Assembly (NCBI RefSeq): GCF_000384035.1
Contig: NZ_KB913024.1
Span: 3,887,021 to 3,951,020 of the forward strand
From: Actinopolyspora mortivallis DSM 44261
Lineage (GTDB): Bacteria; Actinomycetota; Actinomycetes; Mycobacteriales; Pseudonocardiaceae
Length of the DNA stretch: 64,000 nt
Direction: 5' to 3'
The stretch's first letter is position 1. The number at the start of each line of letters is the position of its first letter. Shown here piece after piece: positions 24,233 through 32,190 of the stretch. The notes beneath the pieces were generated by a model. That model was not told where the DNA came from. It did not search any database and saw only the letters and a list, made by a program, of their open reading frames with translations. Position numbers and translations under genes: made by a program.

Positions 24233-25600
24233 TCAGGCCGTGTCGGGCGACGGCGCCTGCGGCCCCGAGATCTCGCGCTGTCCGTTGGAACCGAAGGTGC
24301 TCAGCAGCTCCAGCTCCTCGTTCAACGTGTTGGCCAGCCTGCGCACGCCCTCCCGAATGCGTTCCGGGGTGGGATAGCAGAAGGAGAGTCGCATCTGCCT
24401 GCTGCCGAGCCCGTCCCGGTAGAAACCGGTCCCCGAGGCGTAGGCCACCCGGTTGGTGACGGCCCTGGGCAGCATCGCCTTGGTGTCCACCCCCTCGGGA
24501 GCGGTGAACCACACGAAGAACCCGCCCTCGGGGTGAGTCCAGTGGCAGCCGGGCGGCATGTACTGTTCCAGGGCCTCCAGCATCGCGTCCCGGCGTTGCC
24601 GGTACTGCTCCTGGAAGGTCTTGATCTGGCCCATCCAGTCGTGCGTGCTCAGGTACCGGGACACGATCATCTGGTTCAGCGTCGGGGGACACAACGTGGC
24701 CGACTCGGCGGCCAGCACCAGTTTCTCCCGCACCGCGTGGGGAGCCAGCACCCAGCCGACCCGCATCCCGGAGGCGAACGTCTTGGAGAACGAACCCAGG
24801 TAGATCACGTTCTCCGGGTCCTGGGCCCGCAGCGACGGATGGGTCTGCCCGTCGAAACCGAGCAGCCCGTAGGGATTGTCCTCCAGCACGAGGATGCCGT
24901 GCCGGGAGCAGATCTCCAGGATCTCCGGGCGGCGTTCTGCGGCCAGGGTCACCCCGGCGGGGTTGTGGAAGTTGGGAATCGTGTAGAGCAGCTTGATCTG
25001 CTTGCCCCGGCGGTGCGTCTCGTCGATCGCCTGACGCAGCGCGTCCGGCCGCAGGCCGTGCTCGTCCATGGCCACGTGCACCACATCGGCCTGGTAGGTG
25101 GCGAAGGCGCCCATGGCCCCCACATAGGACGGTCCCTCGGCGAGGACGACGTCGCCCGGGTCACAGAAAATCCTGGTGACCAGGTCCAGCGCCATCTGCG
25201 AGCCCACGGTGACCATCACGTCGTCCGGATGGGCCGAGATGCCCTCCAACGCCATGACCTCGCAGATCTGTTCCCGCAGCTCGGGAACCCCGTGTGCGGA
25301 ACCGTACTGGAGGGCGGACTGTCCCTGCTCCGCGATCAGCCGGGCGACCTCCTGGGACAGGGAGTCCAACGGCAGCGCGGCCAGATTCGGCATCCCACCC
25401 GCCAGGGACACCACCTCCGGCCTGCTGGCCACCGCGAACAGCGCGCGGATCTCGGAGGCCGTCATCCCCGACGTACGCTCGGCGTACAGCTCGGAGTGAG
25501 CGTCCAGACTATCCATGCTGGCCGCGCGCTCGGCGGGAGCGTGCTGCTCGGTCGACTCCGGTTTCGGAGGCTCCTGGGACTGGTTCGGCTGATCGGACAT
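24233..25600 (-). CDS. PLP-dependent aminotransferase (class I/II, 2-aminoadipate/MocR-like fold)
   Basis: The 455-residue product has an extra N-terminal disordered 45 residues. A full fold-type I aminotransferase domain follows: VSLAGGMPNLAALPLDSLSQ, ALQYGSAHGVPELREQI, LLYTIPNFHNPAGVTLAAER, LVLEDNPYGLLGFDG, and the Schiff-base lysine in YLGSFSKTFASGMRVGW. The C-terminal arginine region is QMRLSFCYPTPERI. There is no DNA-binding domain, so it is an enzyme rather than a MocR regulator; the substrate is unknown. ATG at 25600 with GGAG upstream is preferred to 25648. Members of this group often lie next to parAB in actinomycetes. Confidence 0.88.
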   Translation of the reverse strand: MSDQPNQSQEPPKPESTEQHAPAERAASMDSLDAHSELYAERTSGMTASEIRALFAVASRPEVVSLAGGMPNLAALPLDSLSQEVARLIAEQGQSALQYGSAHGVPELREQICEVMALEGISAHPDDVMVTVGSQMALDLVTRIFCDPGDVVLAEGPSYVGAMGAFATYQADVVHVAMDEHGLRPDALRQAIDETHRRGKQIKLLYTIPNFHNPAGVTLAAERRPEILEICSRHGILVLEDNPYGLLGFDGQTHPSLRAQDPENVIYLGSFSKTFASGMRVGWVLAPHAVREKLVLAAESATLCPPTLNQMIVSRYLSTHDWMGQIKTFQEQYRQRRDAMLEALEQYMPPGCHWTHPEGGFFVWFTAPEGVDTKAMLPRAVTNRVAYASGTGFYRDGLGSRQMRLSFCYPTPERIREGVRRLANTLNEELELLSTFGSNGQREISGPQAPSPDTA

Positions 25601-25803
25601 GTCCGCGCTCCAGGGTCGGTGGTGCGCCGCGTGGTCGGCTCCGGCCACGGCACGACGGCCGGGACGGATTAACCGACGATTCTAACCATCCCATCGCGCG
25701 GGGCTCCCGGCCGTGTAACGTGTGCCTCTCCACATCCTGGAGAATAGTGCGCAACATCACTAATCGGAAAAGCGCGTTTCCGTCACGTGGGACGGGAACG
25801 GAA

Positions 25804-25819
25804 CCCGCCACACGGCGGG
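25804..25819 (-). terminator. candidate terminator of cwlM
   Basis: A perfect 6-bp GC stem (25804-25809 with 25814-25819) encloses a 4-nt loop about 30 nt after the cwlM stop on the minus strand. It is short and lacks a U-tract. Confidence 0.4.
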
Positions 25820-25847
25820 GCGGAGGTGCTTTCCGCACCGACGCGAC

Positions 25848-26996
25848 TCAGGCCCCCTCGGCTCTGGTGAGCTCGTAACGCAGCAGGTCGTCGAAGGTGA
25901 AGGTCCCGGTGGGCTGGTCGTCCTTGCCCAGCAGGTACAGCCGCTTCACCGCCACCAGCACGGCTTCGGCCACGGTGTCCCGGAAGGCCGGGTCGAGCAG
26001 CCGGGCGTGGTCGCGCGGATTGCTCAGGTATCCGACCTCCAGCCGCACGGCGGGCATCTTCGTCCAGCGCAGCACTTCCCAGCTCTTCGGGTGGGTGCGG
26101 CAGTCCAACATGCCCGTACGCGCCACGATCTCGCGCTGCAGGAAACCCGCCAGCGCCTCGCCCACGTTCGAGGTGGTCCCGTTTCCCGTGCCGAAGTGGA
26201 AGGTGGCCACCCCCTGGGCCTCCGGCGAACGGTTGGAGTCCACGTGCAGCGACAGGAACAGGTCAGCACCCGCCTCGTTCGCGAAGATCGCCCGGTCGGC
26301 GTCGGGGGGACACGACCCGGGGCCGCGCGAGATCAGCGCCTCCATGCCGGTGGCCACCATGCGTCCTTCGAGGCGTCTGGCGAAGTCCCAGGCCAGATCG
26401 GCCTCGGCCACTCCGTTGACCACGGCTCCCCGGTCGTTGCCGCCGTGACCAGGGTCGATCACGATACGCTTCCCGCGCAGCCTCGGCCCGGCGCGACGGA
26501 CCTTCTCCTGCTCGCGCAGGTACACGGGACGACCCCCGCGGACCTTCGGGGCCAGCTGTTTCAGCGAACGCAGCGTGGCCGGACCGCAGATGCCGTCCGC
26601 GTTGAGCGCGTACTCACGCTGGAAGCTGCGCAGGGCGTGCTCGGTCTGTTTGCCGAAGATCCCGTCGGGACGACCCGCGTCGTAACCGAGTTCGAGCAGA
26701 CGCTCCTGGAGGGCGAACACGTCGTCCCCGCTGACGGGACGCGACACGAAGTAGGCGAGCGAACGGTCCCCGAGCCGCCACTTGGCGTCCGTGAGCGCTC
26801 GGTAGGTGGCAGGCCCCACGACTCCGTCGGTGATCAGGCCCCGTTGCTGTTGGAAGGCCCGTACCGCGTGTTCCACCGACGCGTCGTACGTGGTCGATCC
26901 CGCATGACCGTTCGGCGGTAAGAGACCCAGGGTGACCAGAATGCTCCTGATCTCGGACACTGCCGGGCCTGCGTCACCGCGGTGGAGCAGCTGCAT
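25848..26996 (-). CDS. cwlM: CwlM-type N-acetylmuramoyl-L-alanine amidase homologue
   Basis: In mycobacteria CwlM is a phosphorylation-controlled activator of MurA, the first peptidoglycan precursor enzyme, rather than a secreted hydrolase. This 382-residue protein has two peptidoglycan-binding modules (about 5-70, VRAFQQQRGLITDGVVGPAT; and about 90-145, LRSFQREYALNADGICGPAT). An Amidase_3 domain follows. The zinc ligands and catalytic residues look intact: DPGHGGNDRG, the Glu in GVAEADLAW, SLHVDSN, and LEVGYLSNP. No signal peptide is present, which agrees with a cytoplasmic regulator. The C-terminus (PTGTFTFDDLLRYE) is Thr-rich, possibly a kinase target by analogy. Upstream is the trx operon terminator. 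Confidence 0.92.
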   Translation of the reverse strand: MQLLHRGDAGPAVSEIRSILVTLGLLPPNGHAGSTTYDASVEHAVRAFQQQRGLITDGVVGPATYRALTDAKWRLGDRSLAYFVSRPVSGDDVFALQERLLELGYDAGRPDGIFGKQTEHALRSFQREYALNADGICGPATLRSLKQLAPKVRGGRPVYLREQEKVRRAGPRLRGKRIVIDPGHGGNDRGAVVNGVAEADLAWDFARRLEGRMVATGMEALISRGPGSCPPDADRAIFANEAGADLFLSLHVDSNRSPEAQGVATFHFGTGNGTTSNVGEALAGFLQREIVARTGMLDCRTHPKSWEVLRWTKMPAVRLEVGYLSNPRDHARLLDPAFRDTVAEAVLVAVKRLYLLGKDDQPTGTFTFDDLLRYELTRAEGA

Positions 26997-27276
26997 GCAC
27001 TCCTCGCTCGATTCAGGCGCCGGATAACCGGCGCTAAGGACGTGTCGTTACCCCCAAGTATTCAGTGTATGTGGATGCACTCCGCTCCGAAGTATTGTGC
27101 CCTGCCGCCCGCCGCTCGGCGCCACGGGCCGGGATTTCGAAAGTTCCACCAGGGCACGGGTTCTCCCCTCCCGGAAGGCGGGATCGTCGTGGTCACGGCG
27201 GGCAGCGCCCTTCACGGGCGTCTTCGGTCGTGGGGGACGCACCGTCCGCCGCGTCGGGTTGCGTGCCCGTACCGAA
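26997..27276 (-). promoter_or_regulatory. cwlM upstream region with 5'-UTR hairpin
   Basis: A perfect GCGCCGG/CCGGCGC stem with a 4-nt loop lies at 27017-27034, ending 20 nt before the cwlM start codon. It would sit in the 5' UTR. The flank at 27035-27100 is less GC-rich and is the likely promoter, but no consensus is clear. No gene is seen. Confidence 0.5.
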
Positions 27277-27313
27277 AAACTCCGCCCCGGAAAACGGATC
27301 CGGGGCGGAGTTT
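27277..27313 (-). terminator. rho-independent terminator of the thioredoxin operon
   Basis: A perfect 14-bp stem (27277-27290 with 27300-27313) encloses a 9-nt loop. On the minus strand it is followed by T residues (complement of A27275-27279). It starts 20 nt after the trxA stop. Confidence 0.9.
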
Positions 27314-27333
27314 CGTGCCGACCGCGCGGGTCG

Positions 27334-27660
27334 TCACAGGTAGTCGGCGAGTTCCTCCAGCAGCTGCGCCTTCGGCTTGGCACCGACGATCTGCTTGACC
27401 GGCTCCCCCTGGGAGAACAGCAGCAGGGTCGGCACCGACATCACCTGGTAGTCCCGCGCGACACCGGGGTTCTGGTCGATGTCCAGCTTGGCCACGGTGA
27501 TCTTGTCCTCGTGCTCGGAGGCGATCTCCTCGAGCACGGGGGCGACCATCTTGCAGGGACCGCACCAGGTGGCCCAGAAGTCGACGAGTACGGGTTTGTC
27601 GCTGTTGAGTACCTCACTCTTGAACGAGTCGGAATCGACGGTAACCGGCTTGGCCGACAT
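27334..27660 (-). CDS. trxA: thioredoxin
   Basis: This is a small dithiol reductant of 108 residues. The active site WCGPC lies at 32-36 in VLVDFWATWCGPCKMVAPVL. The cis-proline segment is VMSVPTLLLFSQGEPVKQIV. It corresponds in position to mycobacterial trxC. ATG at 27660 has AAGGAG upstream. It follows trxB by 108 nt on the same strand and shares its terminator, so the two probably form an oxidative-stress operon with trxB. Confidence 0.97.
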   Translation of the reverse strand: MSAKPVTVDSDSFKSEVLNSDKPVLVDFWATWCGPCKMVAPVLEEIASEHEDKITVAKLDIDQNPGVARDYQVMSVPTLLLFSQGEPVKQIVGAKPKAQLLEELADYL

Positions 27661-27768
27661 GTGCTCTCCTTTTCGGTGTTCGGCTCGGTACGGGTGATGG
27701 CCCGGCGACCCCGCCGACGTCCACCGGGTCCTCCCGGCGGACGGTCCGGGGAGGCGCCGCCATCGTCA

Positions 27769-28782
27769 TCAGCGGGCCGCGGCCGCGTCCGTTCCCACGG
27801 TGGGTCCGTACCCGCCTCCGACGAGGTCACTGCTGACCTCGGCTTCGGGGGTGGTGTGTTGGGTGGCCAGCCATCGTTCGGCGTCGATGGCTGCCGCGCA
27901 GCCGGAGCCGGCGGCGGTGACCGCCTGTCGGTAGGTTTTGTCCACCAGGTCTCCGGCGGCGAACACGCCGGGCAGGGAGGTGGCGGTGGTGGGCTGGTGC
28001 ACCCGCACGTAGCCTTCCTCGTCGACCTCGAGCTGCTCGCGTACCAGGGTGCTGCGCGGGTCGTGGCCGATGGCCACGAACATGCCCGTCACGGCCAGCT
28101 CGGACTCGGCGCCGGTGACGGTGTCGCGCACCGTCAGCCCCGAGACGGTGCCCTGGCCGTTGACCGCGGTGACCACGGTGTTGGTGCGCCAGTGGATCCG
28201 CTCGTCGGCCCGGGCGCGGTCGAGCATGATGCGGGAGGCCCGGAACTCCTCACGCCGGTGGATGATCGTCACCGACCGGGCGAACCGGGTGAGGAAGGTG
28301 GCCTCCTCCATGGCCGAGTCCCCGCCGCCGACCACGGCGATGTCCTGGTCCCGGAAGAAGAACCCGTCGCAGGTGGCACACGAGGACACTCCCCGGCCGA
28401 GCAGCTGCTGCTCGCCGGGCACCCCGACGTAGCGGGGGGCCGCGCCCATGGCCAGGATGACCGCCCGCGCCCGGTGCTCGACCCCGTCGGCGACGACGGT
28501 CTTGACCGGCCCGCTCAGGTCGATCCGGCTGGCCTCGGTGGTGCGTAGCTCGGCCCCGAAACGCTGTGCCTGGGATCGGAACTGTTCCATGAGCTCAGGC
28601 CCCATGATCCCGTCGGAGAAGCCGGGGTAGTTCTCCACCTCGGTGGTGTTCATCAGTTCCCCGCCGTACTGGACTCCCTCGAAGACCAGCGGCCGCAACT
28701 CGGCCCGGGCCGCGTACACCGCGGCGGTGTAGCCGGCCGGACCCGAACCAACAATGACCAAATCCCGAACGTCGCCCGTCAC
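27769..28782 (-). CDS. trxB: thioredoxin-disulfide reductase
   Basis: This FAD enzyme passes electrons from NADPH to thioredoxin. The product has 337 residues. FAD-binding [16 protein letters not shown] lies near the N-terminus, the redox-active CATC is at 135-138, and the NADPH-binding motif is [17 protein letters not shown]. The FAD-binding end is [23 protein letters not shown] at 28782 is preceded by GGAAGGGG. A SigR/SigH-like promoter lies about 60 nt upstream. Confidence 0.97.
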   Translation of the reverse strand: MTGDVRDLVIVGSGPAGYTAAVYAARAELRPLVFEGVQYGGELMNTTEVENYPGFSDGIMGPELMEQFRSQAQRFGAELRTTEASRIDLSGPVKTVVADGVEHRARAVILAMGAAPRYVGVPGEQQLLGRGVSSCATCDGFFFRDQDIAVVGGGDSAMEEATFLTRFARSVTIIHRREEFRASRIMLDRARADERIHWRTNTVVTAVNGQGTVSGLTVRDTVTGAESELAVTGMFVAIGHDPRSTLVREQLEVDEEGYVRVHQPTTATSLPGVFAAGDLVDKTYRQAVTAAGSGCAAAIDAERWLATQHTTPEAEVSSDLVGGGYGPTVGTDAAAAR

Positions 28783-28839
28783 CGCGCCCCTTCCCTCGGT
28801 AGCGTCTGCGCGGGTTCGGTGTGCCCGCGCCTGTTCGTC

Positions 28840-28867
28840 AACGCGATACTAGGTCCCGGTTGTTCCC
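28840..28867 (-). promoter_or_regulatory. SigR/SigH-type promoter of trxBA
   Basis: On the minus strand GGGAAC (28862-28867) and GTT (28840-28842) are separated by 19 nt. This resembles the GGGAA(T/C)-N(16-20)-GTT promoters used by disulfide-stress sigma factors of actinobacteria, known upstream of trx operons. The start codon is 58 nt further on. Confidence 0.65.
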
Positions 28868-28909
28868 GAGCCGTCCTCACGCGTGCCCCCACCCACATGG
28901 TGGACGGGG

Positions 28910-29719
28910 TCAGTCACCCACGATCGTGTCCGAGAGCGTGGCCGGGTTCCCCGGGCCGCACTCCGGCCCCACGGCCAGCAGCCGGAACGTGCCGACCTCG
29001 CCGGTGGGCAGGACCAGCAACTGGGCGCGACGCCCGTTGAAGACGATCTCCTCGGCTCCCAGCGGCGTGCCCGTGGTGACTCCGTTCGCCCGTAAACACG
29101 CCCTCAGGCTCTCCGGGGCGAGCAGGCTGTCCACGTACTCCTCGGAGGAGAGCACCTCGCCGAACTGCTTGCCGTCGAGCTCGACGCGTTCGCCGGTCAG
29201 TGCCAACGGCCCTTCGGAGGCCGAGGACGTGCCGCCCCCGTCCTCGCTCGGAGGCTGTTCCGCCTGGTGGCTCTCCCGTTCCGGTCCCGGGTACTGGGTG
29301 ACCAGCAGCACTCCGAGTACGGCCGCCGCTGCCGCGGCCAGTCCGGCCCCGAGCACGAGCCCGCGCCCGCGTCGGCGCCCCCGGGCCCGTGCGAGGGAGG
29401 TGACCTCGCCGGAGGACGCCGCGTTCGCCTCCCCAGCGGGAGATTCCCCTCCCCCGGTGGGCAGGGGCTCGGCGGCCAGGGCGTCCTCGACGCGTGTGGC
29501 CACGTCCCCGGGGATCTCGACGTCGGGACAGGCGGCCAGCTCCTGCCTGGTCCGTTCCAGGGCCGTCAACACCGCCCGTGCCCGCGGGTCCTCCTCCGCC
29601 ACGGGCCGGAGTCCTCCGGCCGTCTCCTCGTCGAGGGCTCCCGCGTGCAACTCGGCCAACACGTCCGGGGACCAGTCCGGGTCCCGAGGTGTCCCGGCGC
29701 TCAGCTCCTCGCCACTCAT
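28910..29719 (-). CDS. membrane-spanning anti-sigma factor partner of SigM
   Basis: The 269-residue product has an N-terminal cytoplasmic half (DVLAELHAGALDEETAGGL, then acidic and Ala-rich segments). A basic stop (RARGRRRGRG) leads into one membrane helix (LVLGAGLAAAAAAVLGVLLV). An extracytoplasmic domain follows, with paired cysteines (LRACLRANGVTTGTPLG and VGPECGPGNP). The layout matches regulators that hold an ECF sigma factor at the membrane, and the position matches mycobacterial Rv3912 beside sigM. ATG at 29719 overlaps the sigM stop by 4 nt and has GGAGGG upstream. Confidence 0.8.
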   Translation of the reverse strand: MSGEELSAGTPRDPDWSPDVLAELHAGALDEETAGGLRPVAEEDPRARAVLTALERTRQELAACPDVEIPGDVATRVEDALAAEPLPTGGGESPAGEANAASSGEVTSLARARGRRRGRGLVLGAGLAAAAAAVLGVLLVTQYPGPERESHQAEQPPSEDGGGTSSASEGPLALTGERVELDGKQFGEVLSSEEYVDSLLAPESLRACLRANGVTTGTPLGAEEIVFNGRRAQLLVLPTGEVGTFRLLAVGPECGPGNPATLSDTIVGD

Positions 29720-30324
29720 CGTCCCTCCTGTCGACGTGTGGCCATGTCCGCCTCTGGGACGATCTCGTCCGTGGTGGGGTTCCTCAGGTGACCGAGAAGT
29801 TGCGCGAGTTTCAGCCGACCGCGTGCGCAGCGGCTTTTGACGGTTCCCTCGGCCGCTCCGAGCATCCGCGCCGCCTCCGAGACCGGACAGCCCTCGACGT
29901 CGACGAGCACCACGGCGGCCCGCTGCTCCTCGGGGAGCCGGGACAGGGCCTGGTCCACGACCATCCGGGTGTCGTGTTCGGCGATCGTGTCGTGCGGATG
30001 GGCCGGTTCGGCCGGGCCGCTGTCCGCGAGCGGAACGGTGGCCCGTACCCGCTGCCTGCGCATGCGATCGAGGCAGGCGTTCACGACTATCCGGTGCAGC
30101 CAGGTGGTGACCCTGGACTCGGAACGGAAGGAGCCCGCGTTGCGGAACGCGGAGAGCATCGCTTCCTGCAGCGCGTCGGCGGCTTCGTCCGGGTCCCGCA
30201 TCGTGCGCAGTGCCACGGACCACAGCCGGTCGCGATGCCGCCGGAATAGCTCGGAGAAGGCCTGCCGGTCCCCACGGAGATGGGCCTTCAGGAGGTCGGC
30301 ATCCGAACTGGCGGTTTCAGACAC
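29716..30324 (-). CDS. sigM: ECF sigma factor SigM
   Basis: The product is a 202-residue ECF-type sigma factor. Region 2 reads LLKAHLRGDRQAFSELFRRH, DEAADALQEAMLSAFRNAG and VTTWLHRIVVNACLDRMRR. Region 4 has LSRLPEEQRAAVVLVDVEG and the HTH VSEAARMLGAAEGTVKSRC. Family members control envelope and ESX-related genes in mycobacteria. The start is uncertain: GTG at 30324 gives a normal N-terminus, while GTG at 30333 or further upstream is possible and no strong SD decides. The stop is coupled to the anti-sigma gene (ATGA). Confidence 0.9.
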   Translation of the reverse strand: MSETASSDADLLKAHLRGDRQAFSELFRRHRDRLWSVALRTMRDPDEAADALQEAMLSAFRNAGSFRSESRVTTWLHRIVVNACLDRMRRQRVRATVPLADSGPAEPAHPHDTIAEHDTRMVVDQALSRLPEEQRAAVVLVDVEGCPVSEAARMLGAAEGTVKSRCARGRLKLAQLLGHLRNPTTDEIVPEADMATRRQEGR

Positions 30325-30390
30325 GTCACGCACCCTACTGATCACGTGACAGCACACATCCACCAGATCGGCGATATCCCTCCTACGAAG

Positions 30391-30407
30391 CCGCCCCACC
30401 GGGGCGG
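30391..30407 (-). terminator. hairpin after the pseudokinase gene
   Basis: CCGCCCC (30391-30397) pairs with GGGGCGG (30401-30407) around a 3-nt loop, 12 nt after the pseudokinase stop on the minus strand. There is no U-tract. Confidence 0.5.
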
Positions 30408-30419
30408 GGGCCGAGCGGC

Positions 30420-32045
30420 TCAGGCCGGTGGAGGCGTCCCGAACGGTTCGATCTCGTCGATCTGGGAGCTGTAACCGTCCTCGGTGGAGAGCTTCGTGAT
30501 CCACACGAGCACGTGTGAGGTGCTCTCGTCCGCCTCCACGGGGATCGAGGTGGTCCCCTCGTCGAGTTCACCGCTGCCGATGACCTCGGCCTCGGAGAGG
30601 CTCGGCGAGGTGTCCGAGGCGGCGCGGATCTCGATTTCCGTCCCCGGGCTGGGGGAGGTGATGTCCACCTTGGTGAGCTCGGCGGGGTCGTCCAGGGTGA
30701 GGATGATCCCGATCCCGTTCTTGAACCCGGTGCCCAGCTGGTCGTTGTACCTGTCGGTCTGCCAGTGCGTGGCCGGGTCCCCGTCGTGGACCCTGTCCAC
30801 CTCGTCCCGGTGGTCGCGGTCCCGTTCGGTGACGAACACGTCCGCGTCGGAGACCGAGACGGGCCGTGGCTCGGGGGCGGCCTCGGAGGTCTCGCGGCTG
30901 GTGGAGCCGCGTTCGTCGGGATTCAGCACCACGGGAGGCCCGGAGCTCTCCGTGGGACCGAGGAACATTCCGAGCACCCGGACCGCGATCCACCCGAGCA
31001 CCACCACGGTGAGCACCGCCAGCACGCTCACGCTGAGTGCCAGCTTGCGTCTGCGGCCCGGGTCCGGCTTGGGGTCCTCCCTGCTCCACACCTCGCCGCG
31101 TCCGGCTGGGTCCCCACCGCCGGTGGCCGCGTAGGGGGCGGTGGACTCGGCCTCCTGCTGGGCGTACTGCTCCAGCACCCGCAGCACGGCGGCGCCCGTG
31201 CGCACCCCGCCGGTGGTGCCGTGGTACTCGGGACTGCCGAGTGCCCTGGTGGCCACCGTGGACAGTTCCATGGGGACGGCGGGACGCAGTGTGCGGGGAG
31301 CCACCGCGTTGCCGTCCGAGTCGGCCGGTGCCGAGGAGATCCCCTCGGGAGTCCCGGTCAGGGGCCAGCGGGCGGTCAACAGCAGGTACAGCACCGCGCC
31401 GAGCCCCCGGACGTCGTCCCCGGAACTGGCGCGGGGCATCGGGCCGGGAAAGGCCAACCTGATCTCCCCGGAGGCGGTGACCCGCACCCGCTGGGGGTGG
31501 TCGATCCCCAGCACCAGCCCAGCGTGGTGGGCGGCCTCCACGGCCCCGGCCAGCGGTTGCAGCAGGCGCGCCGCCGCCCCCGGGCTCAGCGGACCGTCCG
31601 AGATCAGCTCGCCCAGATCGCTGCCGTGGGTCCACTCGGCCACCACGATCCCGAGCACGCTCTCCGGGTCGTTGGGCGAGGTGTGCACCACGTCGAGCAC
31701 CCGGGCCACGCCGACGTGGTTGAAGGTGCTCGCGTGCATAGCCCGTTCGAGGGTGCGCCGGGCGTTGCCCGCCTGTTCCGCGTCGGCCCGGTCCCCCACA
31801 ACCACGGTCAGCGCCACGTCGCGGCCGAGCACACCGTCCTTGGCGCGCCAGAGCTGGGCGTTGCAGCGGCTGTCCCAGCCGATCTTGGTGAGCAGCCGGT
31901 AGCGTCCGTGGTCGAGCACCGCTCCCGGTGCGAGCTGCGGATCCGAGTGCGCCGGACTCGGGGTGGTCTCCCGGTGCGCACCCGCGTCGTGCTGGTTGGT
32001 GTACTGCTGTCCGGCACCCGCCTGCCCGGTCGGTTCTCCGCTCAC
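30420..32045 (-). CDS. membrane-anchored pseudokinase linked to MurJ
   Basis: The 541-residue product has a disordered first 40 residues, then a protein-kinase-like domain (about 45-310: LDHGRYRLLTKIGWDSRCNA, ALTVVV in place of the usual catalytic lysine strand, VVAEWTHGSDLGELI). The HRD and DFG motifs are absent, so it is probably inactive. One helix follows (LALSVSVLAVLTVVVLGWIA). The extracellular part resembles a discoidin-like fold (GDPATHWQTDRYNDQ, GIILTLDDPAELTKVDITS). In mycobacteria the same domains are the C-terminal half of MviN (Rv3910), whose phosphorylated pseudokinase recruits FhaA. GTG at 32045 has GGGAGA upstream. Confidence 0.85.
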   Translation of the reverse strand: MSGEPTGQAGAGQQYTNQHDAGAHRETTPSPAHSDPQLAPGAVLDHGRYRLLTKIGWDSRCNAQLWRAKDGVLGRDVALTVVVGDRADAEQAGNARRTLERAMHASTFNHVGVARVLDVVHTSPNDPESVLGIVVAEWTHGSDLGELISDGPLSPGAAARLLQPLAGAVEAAHHAGLVLGIDHPQRVRVTASGEIRLAFPGPMPRASSGDDVRGLGAVLYLLLTARWPLTGTPEGISSAPADSDGNAVAPRTLRPAVPMELSTVATRALGSPEYHGTTGGVRTGAAVLRVLEQYAQQEAESTAPYAATGGGDPAGRGEVWSREDPKPDPGRRRKLALSVSVLAVLTVVVLGWIAVRVLGMFLGPTESSGPPVVLNPDERGSTSRETSEAAPEPRPVSVSDADVFVTERDRDHRDEVDRVHDGDPATHWQTDRYNDQLGTGFKNGIGIILTLDDPAELTKVDITSPSPGTEIEIRAASDTSPSLSEAEVIGSGELDEGTTSIPVEADESTSHVLVWITKLSTEDGYSSQIDEIEPFGTPPPA

Positions 32046-32190
32046 CTGCCGTCTCCCGATTCTTCCCGTCGGCGACAACCCGCCGAACGCGATCCCCGCT
32101 CGTGCCAGGGGCGTCCGCAGCCCGAGACAGCTGCCGTGCTCGTAGGCCCCGCCGTAGAGACTCCCCGTCCGAGAGTACGTGACGCCGCCG

